A stretch of DNA of 64,000 nt from Schistocerca nitens (lineage: Eukaryota > Arthropoda > Insecta > Orthoptera > Acrididae): contig NC_064621.1 in assembly GCF_023898315.1 (NCBI RefSeq), positions 534,027,383-534,091,382 of the forward strand, in the 5' to 3' direction. The notes below the pieces were generated by a model. That model saw only the letters and a program-made list of their open reading frames with translations. It was not told the DNA's origin and did not search any database. Shown in pieces: positions 44,633-55,777 of the stretch. A program made the translations under genes and the position numbers. Within the stretch, counting starts at the first letter, position 1. The number at the start of each line of letters is the position of its first letter.

Positions 44633-45830
44633 TACTGAAGAGCCAAAGAAACTGGTACGCCTGCCTAATACCGTGTAGGGCCCCCGCGAGCACATAAAAA
44701 TGCCGCAACACGACGTGGCATGAACTCGAATAATGTCTGAATCAGTACTGGGAAATGTTACCATGAATCTTGCAGGGCTGTCCATAAATCCGTAAGAGTA
44801 CGAGGGCTGCACATCTCTTCTGAACAGCACGTTGCAAAGCATCCCAGATACGCTCAATAATGTTCATGTTTGGGGAGTTTGGTGGCCAGCGGAAGTGTTC
44901 AAACTCGGAAGATCTTTCCTGGAGCCTCTCTTAGCAATTCTGGACTTGTGGGGTGTCGCATTGTCCTGATGGAATTCCCCAAGTCCGTCGGTATGCACAA
45001 TGGATATGAATGGATGCAGGTGATCAGAGAGGATGCTTACGTACGTGTCACTTGTCAGTATCGTATCTAGACTTATCAAGGGTCCCATATCACTCCAACT
45101 GCACACGCCACACACCATTACAGTATCTCCACCAGCTTGGACAGTGCCATTCTGACATGCAGAGTACATGGATTCATGAGGTTGTCACCATACTCGTACA
45201 CGTCCATCCGCTCGATACAATTGGACACAAGACTCGTTCGACCAGGAAACATGTTTCTAATGTCGGTATTGACGGGTCCAGACGAGGCTTAAAGCTTAGT
45301 GTCATGCAGTCATCAAGGGTACACGAGTGGGCCTTCTGCTCCGAAAGCCCATATCGATGATGTTTTCTTGAATGGTTCGCACGCAAACACTTGTTGATGG
45401 CCTAGCACTGAAGTCTGCAGCAATTAGTGAAAGGGTTACGCTTCTGTCACGTTGAACAAGTCTCTTCAGTCGTCGTTGGTCCCGTTCTTGCAGGATTTTT
45501 TCCCGGCCGCAGCGATGTCGGAGATTTGACGTTTTACCGGATTCCTGATATTAACGGTACACTCGTGAGATGGTCGTATGGCAAAATCTCCTCTTCATCG
45601 CTACCTTGGAGTTCCTGTGTCCAATCGCTCTTGCGCGACTGTAACACGACATTCAAACTCACTTACGTCTGGATAACCTGTCATTGTAGCAGCAGTAACT
45701 GATCTAACAGCTGCGCCATACGTTTGATGTGTTATATAGGCGCGCCCGACTGCAGTGACCTATTCTGTCTTTTTACATATCTCTGTATTTGAATACGCAT
45801 GCCTGTACCAGTTTCTTTGGCGCTTCAGTG
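44633..45830 (-). mobile_element. Tc1-family transposon, inactive
   Basis: TIRs TACTGAAGAGCCAAAGAAAC (44633) and the inverse of GTTTCTTTGGCGCTTCAGTG (ending 45830), with TA at 44631-44632 and 45831-45832. 1198 bp, same family as 22381-24791. Minus-strand transposase pieces: a helix-turn-helix region near 45690-45450, then HPFISIVHTDGLGEFHQDNA (second catalytic D) in the frame 45169-44864. Frameshifts disrupt it. It inserted at the tail of the LINE relic. Confidence 0.92.
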
Positions 45831-45852
45831 TATGTAGATGTAGATGTAGACA

Positions 45853-46865
45853 GAGCTGATGCTACTTTCAGTTCGGCGAGAATATCGATGCACGGAGAAA
45901 GCGAACTGGCAAGCCCCCTAAGAAATAGTGGGCACAGGCTTTGAGTTGGCATGTCGGAGCGATGCCAACACTCATGCCACTACTAGAGAGGCGTTTGCAG
46001 TTGGCTACTGCAGGCGCGCAACAGCGCATAAAGCAGCGGTTACGAAACTGGACTCACACCGCCGAATACACGTCGGTTGCGTAACACGTTCCTTGATGGT
46101 ACCTACAACAATTTTACAGTACACTGAGAGTGACGAAGCGCGTTACACGTTGTGCGGTCCATACACACGCTATGCAGAATGTTCAATTTGTGTTACTTTC
46201 TTCTAGAGGATGTACAGGGAATACAAGAGATAGAGCTTTTCGTTGGAAACTCTCACGCTAATAATTAATCATTGATCCATATCATGACAATCATGTACTG
46301 CGTACGCATTACATCAGTTCAAAAAGTTCTAATACCCTGTACATCTGATATTGACAGTTCAGAGAATGTTACGAAAACACATCATTTCTGTTGGATCTTC
46401 TTGGAAAACTACCAGACACAGGCCAAACAAACAGGAAATAAGACACATACGTAGTTTATCTCCTACCTTATTAATAAATATCTACACTGTCAATGCTTTT
46501 CGCAGATAGAGTTTTAGAATGATCTGGTAGTATTAAAAGTATTTTTATGCAGACAATCTTACACGAATTTCTAGTGCAGAAAATGACAAGCAGGTAATCC
46601 TTGCAACACTCCTCACTCCTAGAATCGGCTGTCTGTGTCTCTTTTTTTGTACTAATATCTGCGGCCAGCGTCACTGTTATTACAAAATTTGTATCAACAT
46701 GAATTGATATTTGAGGATCACGATGATGTTTATTAAAACTTAGTAATTGAATGGTAATAATAATAATCCCATGAGGCTCAACGGCCTGATACAAGTCTTT
46801 AACGTGGACGCCACATCAGCGACTCATGTATTCCTCACCCACTCTATTCATCTTACCGGGGAAAA
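45853..46865. other. No gene recognised
   Basis: Short unrecognised frames, the longest 107 codons (46794-46471, minus). A small AAT microsatellite lies at about 46755-46766. No RNA gene seen. Confidence 0.4.
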
Positions 46866-46869
46866 AAAG

Positions 46870-48060
46870 ACCTACAGTTTAACGTGGGATTAGAACCACA
46901 GTTCCGTATCAGGACATTCTAACAGATTGATCCATAGTTCTACAGCTTGTGCAATATTTGTGCTGTCTGCTTGAAGAAGGTCCAGGACTCTATAAACTTC
47001 TGAAAGTAATGTTGTCAGAGAACATGTGTGGCATCTTTATAATTTATAGCACTATCCAAGAGTTTGTTAATGTTAGCAAGGACTTCTTCAGAGTACTCTG
47101 TTTCTACGTACCAATCTATCAGTAAAGATGTATCCTGCTGGGAATTTCATCTAGTAGAATTCGGGAGTCGCCGCATAAGGCCATTCTTTTCGTTTAATCA
47201 ACCATGTGGTTGCTGCTGGTTTCCAAATTACTTATGAACGTCGCCAGTATGCTTTATTACTCTCGTAGATGTGACTTCTTCATCGAGTAGATTAACGTAA
47301 TGAACCGAAAAAGCATATGTTAACAAGCCAGGCACGTCTTTTTTTAAAAGCTGTCGCATTTTTATGATTTTATTTTCATTATCAGTAAAAAAACAAATAC
47401 TTCTTTCTTAAATTTATCTTCACACATTTCAATTGAATTTTTCAAAGACTCTGTACAAAATATTGCTGTCTTTTGGTTGACTTCAAATAAACTATATTTA
47501 GTAGAAATGCTTGTTGTCCTTTATGGATACTGGTTGTTATAACTGGGTCATCCGTAGTATTAGGCCACCCGTCGTATAGTAATAACAATGCTATTATGCA
47601 CTTTTAAATGATTTTTTGTATTTACTTCAACCTCATCTGCAACTTTATCAAGCACTATCCCGCTTAATTTGAAGCGATCAGGACCCATGTAACCAGCTGG
47701 TAGTGCTTGGCTCTTGACTTGAGGCTGTGTTGCTGTGTTGAAGGCTATGTTCTTAGCGAAAAATAACTTTGCCATCAACAGATTCAGTTGTTCGTTCTAT
47801 TGATCATTGGTTTAAACTATGAAGTTCTCAAGGTAGTCCGCTTTCTCTTTATTGGTTATGAAATTGAATGTTGACTGCAGTGAAGTACTAATATTTTACC
47901 ACTGTTACTGCTACTACTGGAATAGCTACAGGGAGAATCCATTTACAATATAGGTCTATAATTATTTTGTGTTGCACTTATCTCTGGTTCCAGAGTAGTT
48001 GAAAAGTCCTTTCTCTTAGAGCACTTTTTCAATTTTGGCGCTGACCTCAACACTGCAGCA
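46870..48060 (-). pseudogene. Decayed hAT-superfamily transposase
   Basis: Minus-strand pieces in hAT order: MAKLFFAKNIAFNTATQPQV (47778-47719), LPAGYMGPDRFKLSGIVLDK (47705-47640), then after shifts DDPVITTSIHKGQQAFLL (about 47555-47500). A late C-terminal segment with GDSRILLDEIPS lies near 47180-47140. The PP.R..LSG.LLD-like block followed by VV.DGWS...DP.IA is characteristic of one hAT group. The expected DGW near 47565 is nearly lost (YDGWPN). Stops every 20-60 codons, no TIRs identified. It is a different hAT lineage from the one at 2400-3300. Confidence 0.65.
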
Positions 48061-48064
48061 CTAA

Positions 48065-48630
48065 AAAAGAAGTTTTTTTTGTCTTCATCATATGTAACCT
48101 GTGACTATTTTGCTGCTGCCTTTCATCAAGCCCCAAATGACGTGAAATTGTAAAATTACTTTTAAGAAAATAATTTATTATTATTTAATTCAGTTATAAA
48201 AGAGGTTATTTCTTGTTACAGTTAATTGATATTTACATTATTTTCCATTTTTAGTTTATTAACAGATAACAAAGAATTTTCAATTGCCTTTCAAAGTGTT
48301 CAATATATTTTATCTACTATGGAAAAAGTAGAAATCCATGAAATACACGTAACTAAAGTATACTCGCCTGTAAAATGTGCATCCAGTGTTGGAATAAAGC
48401 ATGAATTTTCACAACTACATGGTGTTTACAGCAACGCACTTAAATAAAGGATTATGGTAACTGCGCAAGGATCTGGGTGCCAACTCAAGAAAATTAATTT
48501 ACCAATTTTTGCCTGTTTAATTTATAAGTTTTTCCACTAATAAAGTACTTGTAAGAATGGGTTAGTGTGTTGAATAAATTAAGAATTTAAAGTGACCTAT
48601 TAAACTTTAAATTCGAAAAAATTCCAAAAA
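48065..48630. other. AT-rich DNA, no gene recognised
   Basis: AT-rich, with a 73-codon frame at 48226-48447 that matches no family I know. Confidence 0.4.
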
Positions 48631-48639
48631 AACCCAAAC

Positions 48640-49371
48640 CCAATTTAACCCACTTTTTTTAAACGGGTTTTTCTCAACTCTGGCTGACCCTATCATAAAA
48701 TTCAATTGCTAGCTTGCTGTACCATTTCAGACCCCGCCTTAGACCATCAGAATAATTGCTGGAGCTCACCCACGGTCATCCTGCAGACATCTATTTAAGG
48801 ATCTAGGGATCCTCACAGTAACCTCACAGTATATATATTCACTTATGAAATTTGTTGTTAATAATCCAACCCAGTTCAAAATAATAGCAGCGTGCATAGC
48901 TGTAACACCAGGAGAAAGGATGATCTTGACTATGCAGGGTTAAATCTGACTTTGGCACAGAAAGGGGTAAATTATGCTGCGACAAAAGTCTTTGGTCACC
49001 TACCAAACAGCATCAAAAGCCCGACAGATAGCCAACTAACATTTAAAAATAAATTAAAAGAATTTCTAGATGACAACTCCTACTCATTGGCTGAAACAGC
49101 ATCAAAAGCCTGACAGATAGCCAACTAACATTTAAAAATAAATTAAAAGAATTTCTAGATGACAACTCCTTCTACTCATTGGCTGAATTTTTAGATATGA
49201 ATTAAGGGAAAAAAAACAACTTAAACATTAGTGTCATGCAATATTTTGTGTAATGTAATATCTTGTACAGACATCTTTTATTAACCTGACACGTTCCACA
49301 TCATTACGAAGTGTCGTATTCATGATCTATGGAACAAGTATTAATCTAATCTAATCTAATCTAATCTAATC
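48640..49371 (+). pseudogene. CR1/Jockey-like LINE 3' end with CTAAT tail
   Basis: Frames read TIRIIAGAHPRSSCRHLFKD and LGILTVTSQYIYSLMKFVVN (about 48745-48860), then GVNYAATKVFGHLPNSIKS and NKLKEFLDDNSYSLAE (48964-49095). This is the classic C-terminal tail of insect CR1/Jockey-type RTs. A 3' UTR follows with GACACGTTCCACATCATTAC and a simple tail of (CTAAT) units at about 49351-49371. One internal direct duplication lies in the coding part. It is 5' truncated and inactive, and its tail abuts the truncated end of a piggyBac relic. Confidence 0.78.
49007..49187. repeat. 89-bp direct duplication
   Basis: ACAGCATCAAAAGCC with its following sequence through CTCATTGGCTGAA occurs at 49007-49095 and again at 49096-49187. 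The second copy has three extra bases (TTC) and one substitution. It breaks the LINE reading frame. Confidence 0.9.
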
Positions 49372-49399
49372 TGGGAGTGTGACTTCATCCCGCAAGAGA

Positions 49400-50745
49400 G
49401 ATTTATAAACAACTTTGACTGATTATGGTCAATTACCTTTGCTATTTTTTCTTTGTGGTAATTTTGGTTGAATCTCTTCTTCTTCTTCTTCTTTGCCATG
49501 AGCAGTACTTAGCATCAGTACATTCCTCTCATCTTTCCATTTTAGTACTACGAAATCTTTGTTACTTTCTGTTGCTATGTGTTCGTTCTTCCTCAACTTT
49601 GCCTGTACAACATCTTGAGGACTGATCATCTATTTGATCGTAGACTGCTTAGTAAATGTGTCAGTTCTTCAAGGAGTTAGTGTGCTAGGTGTACACTTGT
49701 GTGAAAATTGTCTATGTATAAAATCCTTACCTCATTCAGTAAAGCACTCACAAGGTTCATAACAACGGAAGCTGAAAGAGGAACACCTGGCTTGCCATCA
49801 TTCCCCCATTATACTTTCAGATTCTAGTTGTGGCCGCCCTTTAGACAACGATTCAATAATTTTATTCCGACTTTATGGCACTTATTCTTTATGTACTGAA
49901 CAAAACTTAGTCGTCCTCGAAATGGCACAAGTGTTTCATCAATGCAAACTTCCTTATCTGGCGCGACAGCTCTTTGAAATTTCTGCAGTAATTTCTCAAT
50001 AAGTGATTGAATTTTGAACACATGGTCTCCTGAAAGGCAGTGACTGTTATCAGAAAAATGTCATATACTTAACATTAGTTCAAAACGATTTCGTGACCTA
50101 AGGTTTTTTTATATAGTTCTGATAGAGGATATTTTTCGACCAATAATTTACAATCTTTAGCTTTATATTTAGTGACATCCATAACAACATTCCTAAATAT
50201 CGTTCAATTTCAATCTTACTAACATCAGTCCATTTGTTCAGTCGAGAATTGACACTCAGTGATTTCCTAAGACTTGCTCTGCGTATAAGTTATTTTGTTA
50301 TGAGGCGCTTTGTCTGCGAGATTTAGTGCAAGAGAAGCATTTGCACCAGAAATCGTTCGAATAAATCTAATTTTTTTTATGTTTTTGCCTTTAATTGCCC
50401 CCCAAAATTTTCATTAGAATTTTTTGTAAGGTTGTCATCTTCATCTTCAGAGTTCCCTGCCCTGTTAACTGTTTTTCACAGCTCAGTGACCTGACACATT
50501 GCCTGGATACGGATATAAACTTTTCTTCTTATCTCCTTCAATGGTGGAATATCGTCTTCAGAACTTTCAGTTTCACTTGCAGTGACTGGTAAAAATTCAT
50601 GTGAGTTAACACAAAATAATGACGCAGTGTCTTCATCATTCATCTCCGTACCTTCATCCAAAAGCTCCTGCAAACACCTTTGTTCATCTTCATAACTTCT
50701 ATGAGATATTTTCCTGCTTCTCAGTATCACTAGTTTACAGCACAA
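49400..50745 (-). pseudogene. Decayed piggyBac-like transposase
   Basis: Minus strand, in order: an acidic N-terminal region (SSEDDIPPLKE, about 50580-50540), an RFELMLSI..HFSDN-like block near 50090-50050, then VCIDETLVPFRGRLSFVQYI (49965-49905) with the first catalytic D. LYIDNFHTSVHLAH with LLEELTHLLSSLRSNR follows (about 49710-49625) with the second D. The last piece is DFVVLKWKDERNVLMLSTAH (49545-49485). These match the DDE domain of piggyBac-type transposases. The region with the third D and the cysteine-rich tail is missing, cut where the LINE tail ends (49371). Stops and shifts throughout. Confidence 0.8.
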
Positions 50746-50857
50746 ACAGTATCAATTAAAGACTCTGTGGAAACAATGAAGAAAAACAATACTGTGACTC
50801 TACATAAATAATATTGTGAAATGAGAGACTGACAGGAACATCGATCCAAAATTACTT

Positions 50858-51060
50858 CAAAAAAATGGTTCAAATGGCTCTGAGCACTATGGGACTTAAC
50901 ATCTGAGGTCATCAGTGCCCTAGAACTTAGAACTAAATAAACCTAACTAACCTAAGGACATCACACACATCCATGCCCGAGGCAGGATTCGAACCTGCGA
51001 CCGTAGAAGTCGCGCGGCTCCGGACTGTAGCGCCTAGAACCGCTCGGCCACCGAGGCCGG
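50858..51060 (-). mobile_element. SINE family A
   Basis: Full copy, B-box GGATTCGAACC on this strand, GGCCGGCC terminus. A 12-bp duplication, CCAAAATTACTT, is at 50846-50857 and 51061-51072. Lies just upstream of the piggyBac relic. Confidence 0.96.
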
Positions 51061-51369
51061 CCAAAATTACTTGCCTCGTAGTTGATGACTCCCCTAGCAT
51101 CTTACTCTGGCGTCGCATGAGTCATGTGCAACTCACAAGAAATCTATTTAATGCATTAAATTGAAATACCTTCAACTTATATGTACCTAAATATTTTATT
51201 TAGTGCAAAATAAAGCAGAATGTAGAAGAAGAACAAAATAGCCACAGGAGGTTGGTAAGTATGCCAAGGCAAGCAATATGTTATATAAGTTCCTTTTTCA
51301 TCTTAATGCACAGGAAATTTTAATCCCTTTAGTTATCCATGCTTATTTCTTTTTTTAATGGACTTTCTA

Positions 51370-53110
51370 GATAACTTTTTAGGAAAGCTGCTTTCAAACA
51401 CTGACACTAATTTACCATGGAACATATTGAACTTCACATTAGCACATCCTTCTGTTATACTTCTTCACATATCACGTCTTTGAACTTCTTATTAAAACAG
51501 TGTATGCCGATGTCAGTAACAAACCTCATTGTTTTGTATGAACATGCACCAGAGCTGTAAGATGCTGCATTGCTTATTTCCATTAATTGTGCGTCATGAT
51601 CAGATATGTCCATTAAGAGTTGGGTACATGTTGTTTCAGTTCGAAAACTGTCTATAAAAATGTTAACAATCAGGTTGCTGGTACCTTGTTGCCCATACTG
51701 CTAGGCCGGCCGCGGTGGTCTAGCGGTTCTAGGCGCTCAGTCCGGAGCCGCGCGACTGCTACGGTCGCAGGTTCGAATCCTGCCTCGGGCATGGATGTGT
51801 GTGATGTCCTTAGGTTAGTTAGGTTTAAGTAGTTCTAAGTTCTAGGGGACTGATGACCATAGATGTTAAGTCCCATAGTGCTCAGAGCCATTTGAACCAT
51901 TTGAACCAAACTGCTAAAATCAGACTGAAACAGTCATATAATATTTCCAATTAAGGTTTCCTTGGAAATATTTTAAGAAATCTACACTGAAAACCCCCCA
52001 AACTGCTAAAAGTTTTTTTTATCTGACAGGTAGCTAAATAATGTATCTAGATTTCTCACAAATAGCTGAAAGTTTCCGGCTATTGGTCTGTAGAATGTTA
52101 CACTTAAAAGAGAAGGAATCTGCAGTAACAGCTCATAAGCAAGTGGATCTAGGTTCTGATCTACACAGAAACTGCTTGTTACAATATTTTTGACTTTGTA
52201 TACAATTTCTACACGATGTTGGAACTTAGTCCTTCTCCATATTAACTGTACACGAAAATGATGCTAGTCTGTAACCCCTGATATTTACCTTCTCTATCCC
52301 TGTGGTTATATGATGTTCAGAGAGGCACAGAACATCTGTCACTTCCGAATTTTACACGTCTTCCAGATCTACAAGTAACTCATCTACCTTGTTTCTTACT
52401 TAATGTTCTTATGAAACAAACTCATTTTACTTTTTTCGAAACTGTACATATATTATGGTCTTGTTCTATTCTAATTTCGTTCAGGACAGTCTGTCTATAA
52501 TCTCACTCTGACCTAAAAGAAATGTGCTCCCTCTGAATCCAAGAATTTAGCCTTGTATGTTTATGGCACTCCTTACACTGTCTGCAACAAGCACATCTAA
52601 TTTGTCCTTCCAGTTCACACTCGTATGCAGATCATAATTTGTCTATCACCATCTCCCAATTGCAGCAAGATGTATAGCACAGATAAGAGAGTTTTCTTCA
52701 GTCAAAAGCAATCTGCTCAGCTTTTTGTTTACACAGTTGACATCAGTGTTAACCCAGGGCTGGTCATGGTGCTGGAAAATTCCACAAATTCCACACGAGT
52801 TGTTGCTGCTCCTATTTCATCATATCACCTTTAATACTATACTCCTAAGTTCCTCCCCGGGTTGTTACCTGCTCCTCTTACTATAAGCACTTGATCTTCT
52901 TCATAAAAATCTCTACACAAAGCACTTATGCTGTCACCAGGCTAAGCGTGACACAGTCACCTGATAGTCCACGTCTACTTTTTCTTGCAGCATTTGGCAG
53001 ACACCCTTCCTGTAACTGCTACATAGCAGTAGGACTCTTTCTCGTCTTCGATCTACCCACATTTCCCCAGATGTTATATCAAAATCATCTAGCACGGGAA
53101 TTGCAAAATG
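51370..53110 (-). pseudogene. CR1-like LINE relic: ORF1 part and endonuclease domain
   Basis: The minus strand, from 53110 down, reads an ORF1-like piece (RERVLLLCSSYRKGVCQMLQ, about 53060-53000; DQPWVNTDVNCVNKKLSRL, about 52770-52715). This piece has an SGNH-esterase-like look, which is inference. Then comes the APE-type endonuclease: NKVDELLVDLED (about 52405-52360), EVTDVLCLSEHHITTGIEKV (about 52345-52285) with the E of the SE.W/H motif, and NIRGYRLASF. After a SINE insertion, DNIFIDSFRTETT and MDISDHDAQLMEI follow (about 51650-51575) with the catalytic SDH. The RT is not present. Stops and shifts make it inactive. Confidence 0.68.
51704..51909 (+). mobile_element. SINE family A in a CR1-like endonuclease
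   Basis: Head GGCCGGCCGCGGTGGTCTAG, B-box GGTTCGAATCC, body and tail complete. ACTGCTA at 51697-51703 and 51910-51916 is the short duplication. It splits the endonuclease relic between its E and SDH motifs. Confidence 0.94.
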
Positions 53111-53159
53111 TGTTTGAGAACCATCGCGCAGAAACGGCATTTCTTTTATAGTGCATCGT

Positions 53160-54610
53160 CCAAGAAATCCGCCACTACATATTGTTGGAAAATCAGGTAC
53201 CTATGGCACATTATACGAGGAGGAAGGGTGGGCAGTCCAACAAAATCACCAAGGACGGGTTGTAAAGAAAGGATATCGGGTGATCATATCATGGTTACTT
53301 TCAGTTGTGTGTCGCCTATTTGATGTTATACGCACTGAACAGTATGGTAAGTTTTTGATGGACACTGATCATCGAAAAATCGGCCATTTGATATCGTGGT
53401 CTGTACTTGCTGGTTGTTTTGGTTTTTAAATGCAGTCTTCAGTACTACGACGACGCTTTATGTGTGTAACATTCACATACTTTTGCTGATGAACTGTAGA
53501 AAAGTATCTTCACCTTCAGTTGATTTAATATCAGCGCAAGTAATGTAAAAACGTTCAGTCAGTTTTACGTCTCATAAAAACCATAAGGTTTACACAGCGG
53601 TTTGTGTTACGTGTATGATATTTCAAGGAGTTCAGAGATGGTATTGCTTACACAGAAGCGCCCGAATGAGCTTTATATTACTGTACCATTTCACTCTCAT
53701 AAACTTGTGGAAAATTAAATACTGATCTTGCCAGGTTCTTTTGAGCTTTGAATCAGAGGAATGTCGATGGTTTAGATAAACTGGTACTTCCAAAGTCTGA
53801 CATACCGTCGACGTAAGAAACTTAAACCAACCGTTCATTATCTCTGCCGTAAATTCCGGAGAATGGATTCTGATCAAGTTACTCACTTCTGTAAAAAAAA
53901 AAAAAAAAAAAAAAGTAAAAAAAATCCTTACTTTGTAATAAACCAGTACCACAGTCTTCTTGCAATAACTATATTCTCATAAAGCACACTTTACACAAAC
54001 TTGTACGTAGTTGAACTGTAAAATTGTACTTCGAAGCAAACTTAAGGAAAGTTCAAAAGCTGTGACTAGTACTATTTTATCTACAGTGTTCTTTCTAACT
54101 TTTTACTTTCGTAACAATTTCGGAAGATGATGCAGTAGGCCGATGCCCATCTTCTCGTTATCGCAGACTCGCGCCACACAGCCATCTAACCGTCAGCTGT
54201 GTGTTTTGGCTGAAAGCTGCTCTGGCTTGAAGTCGCTCGGTTGCAGTCTCGTACGATGATCATAAAATATGAAAAAATACCAGAAATCAATTCTTTTGCT
54301 GAACACACAATAAAAAAATACAAAAAACCTGTCCTCTACTTGTGGTTTAAGCGGAAAAGTATGTCTCACACACTGCACTACAACTAGCATCAGGAAAGCT
54401 ATGTCAGAACTGTCGATATTAGCGCCATTGTTAAGAAAGTGAATCGACTGTGTTTTGTGTTCCTACGAAAAAAGAAAAGAAACTTTATCTATTATGACTG
54501 TCTACAACCATTACAAATGTGGAACAGAGATTATGCAATACCTTCTAGCCAGGGAGGCCAACGTCCTTGCTGCAATTGTAACACCGGCTCCTGTCAGATC
54601 ACTGGCGTTA
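53160..54610. other. No gene recognised; A22 tract
   Basis: A 92-codon frame at 53151-53429 and several shorter ones match nothing I know. A run of 22 A at 53893-53914 could be an old polyadenylated insertion tail, but no element can be delimited to its left. Confidence 0.4.
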
Positions 54611-54627
54611 AGCGCTGTTGGGCTTGG

Positions 54628-54827
54628 TTCAAATGGTTCAAATGGCTCTGAGCACTATGGGACTCAACTGCTGAGGTCATTAGTCCCCTAGAACTTAGAA
54701 CTAGTTAAACCTAACTAACCTAAGGACATCACAAACATCCATGCCCGAGGCAGGATTCGAACCTGCGACCGTAGCGGTCTTGCGGTTCCAGACTGCAGCG
54801 CCTTTAACTGCACGGCCACTTCGGCCG
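54628..54827 (-). mobile_element. SINE family A (variant head)
   Basis: Minus-strand copy whose head ends CGGCCACTTCGGCCG and contains GCGCCTTTAACTGCACGG, the same variant as 43727-43929. A 14-bp perfect duplication, GCTGTTGGGCTTGG, lies at 54614-54627 and 54828-54841. Confidence 0.96.
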
Positions 54828-54841
54828 GCTGTTGGGCTTGG

Positions 54842-55160
54842 CTGACACTTGGAAAGGTGGCTGTCCGGGTCTGCCGAGTGCTGTCGGCAAGCAAGGTGCA
54901 CTCAGCTCTTATGAGGCCAATTGAGAAGCTACTTCATTGACGGGTGGCGTCAGCGGTGACGAAAACTGACAACGACCAGCAGAGCGGTGTGCTGACAACA
55001 TGCTCCTCTGTATCCGCGTCCACTGACGCCTGTGCGTTGAGGATGATAAGGCGGTGAGTCCGTACCGTTGGGCCATCAAAGTCTGTTCAGACAGAGTTTT
55101 TTTTTCTGTAGACATGGAGGATGCCAGGTGACCGAATGAGGAGATAAGTATAAGCAACAG
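54842..55160. other. No gene recognised
   Basis: GC-richer stretch with short frames of no recognisable family; it precedes the RTE target duplication. Confidence 0.4.
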
Positions 55161-55172
55161 TAGACACAAGTG

Positions 55173-55560
55173 TCACCCGTGGTCTAAGGAACAGGAGCGC
55201 CGTGGTCCCATGGTTAGCGTGAGCAGCTGCGGAACTAAGGGTCCTTGGTTCAAGTCTTCCTTCGAGCAAAAAGTTTAATTCTCTGCCGGCACGGTAGCTC
55301 AGCGTGTTCGGTCAGAGGGTTAGCTGCCCTCTGTAATAAAAGAACTGAGTCAATCGATCAACTAAAGAACTTAAACGGATGTCTTACGACGTCCGCCCCG
55401 AGCAGATGCAACGAACAAAAGCGAACAAAATGAGATAAAAAAAAAAAGGTAGCGTCTTTGATTCATAATCTAAACGTCTTCGGTCCCACGTTCGATCCCC
55501 GCCACTGCCTAAATTTTGATAAATAATCAGCATTGGCGGCCGAAGGCTTCCGGCATAAGA
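55173..55560 (+). promoter_or_regulatory. tRNA-like leader of the RTE element (three heads)
   Basis: Head 1: GTGGTCCCATGGTTAGCGTG with B-box-like CTTGGTTCAAGTCTTCC (55201-55261). Head 2: CGGCACGGTAGCTCAGCGTG at about 55287, followed by CAGAGGGTTAGCTGCCC and an A-run at 55438-55449. Head 3: GGTAGCGTCTTTGATTCATA then CCCACGTTCGATCCCCGCC (55449-55505). Each carries sequence like a Pol III A- or B-box. Head 2 plus its A-run looks like a SINE of its own. Whether the heads are promoter, later SINE insertions or template-switch products is not settled by the sequence. Confidence 0.55.
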
Positions 55561-55777
55561 AGTCAGCCTCATTCTGCCAACGGCCTTGTCAAAGATGGGG
55601 GAGGAGCGGATAGAGGTTCAGGGCACTCTCTTGTCTTAGGGGTGGGAAATTGCCCCTAAAGGCGGAAGAATCAGCAATGATCAACGACATGAGGATGCAG
55701 AAGGCAATCGAAACCACTGCATTAAAGACACGTCACGTGTATCCACAGGACATGTGGCCTGTAATTGAAGAAGTGTC

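Larger units (their letters stand above)
41760..45850 (+). pseudogene. Jockey/CR1-like LINE relic hosting four later insertions
   Basis: Fragments in order: PVHKKGKRAGPQNYRPKSLT (41791-41850; RT start region), a PQGN.A.LLLFSIYISDLAD segment (42155-42215; motif B), LSADDAVVYG (42241-42270; motif C with F changed to S), SSWCDEWQLALNAKKCKLM (42327-42385), RPIIENCSSVWNRHPVG (42616-42665) and the tail to 42951. The relic resumes at 44610 after an inserted SINE, stops at a Tc1 inserted at 44631, and ends with the microsatellite-like tail TGTAGATGTAGATGTAGA at 45833-45850. Multiple stops and shifts. The guests are a family B SINE, an R1 LINE, a family A SINE and a Tc1. Confidence 0.8.
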
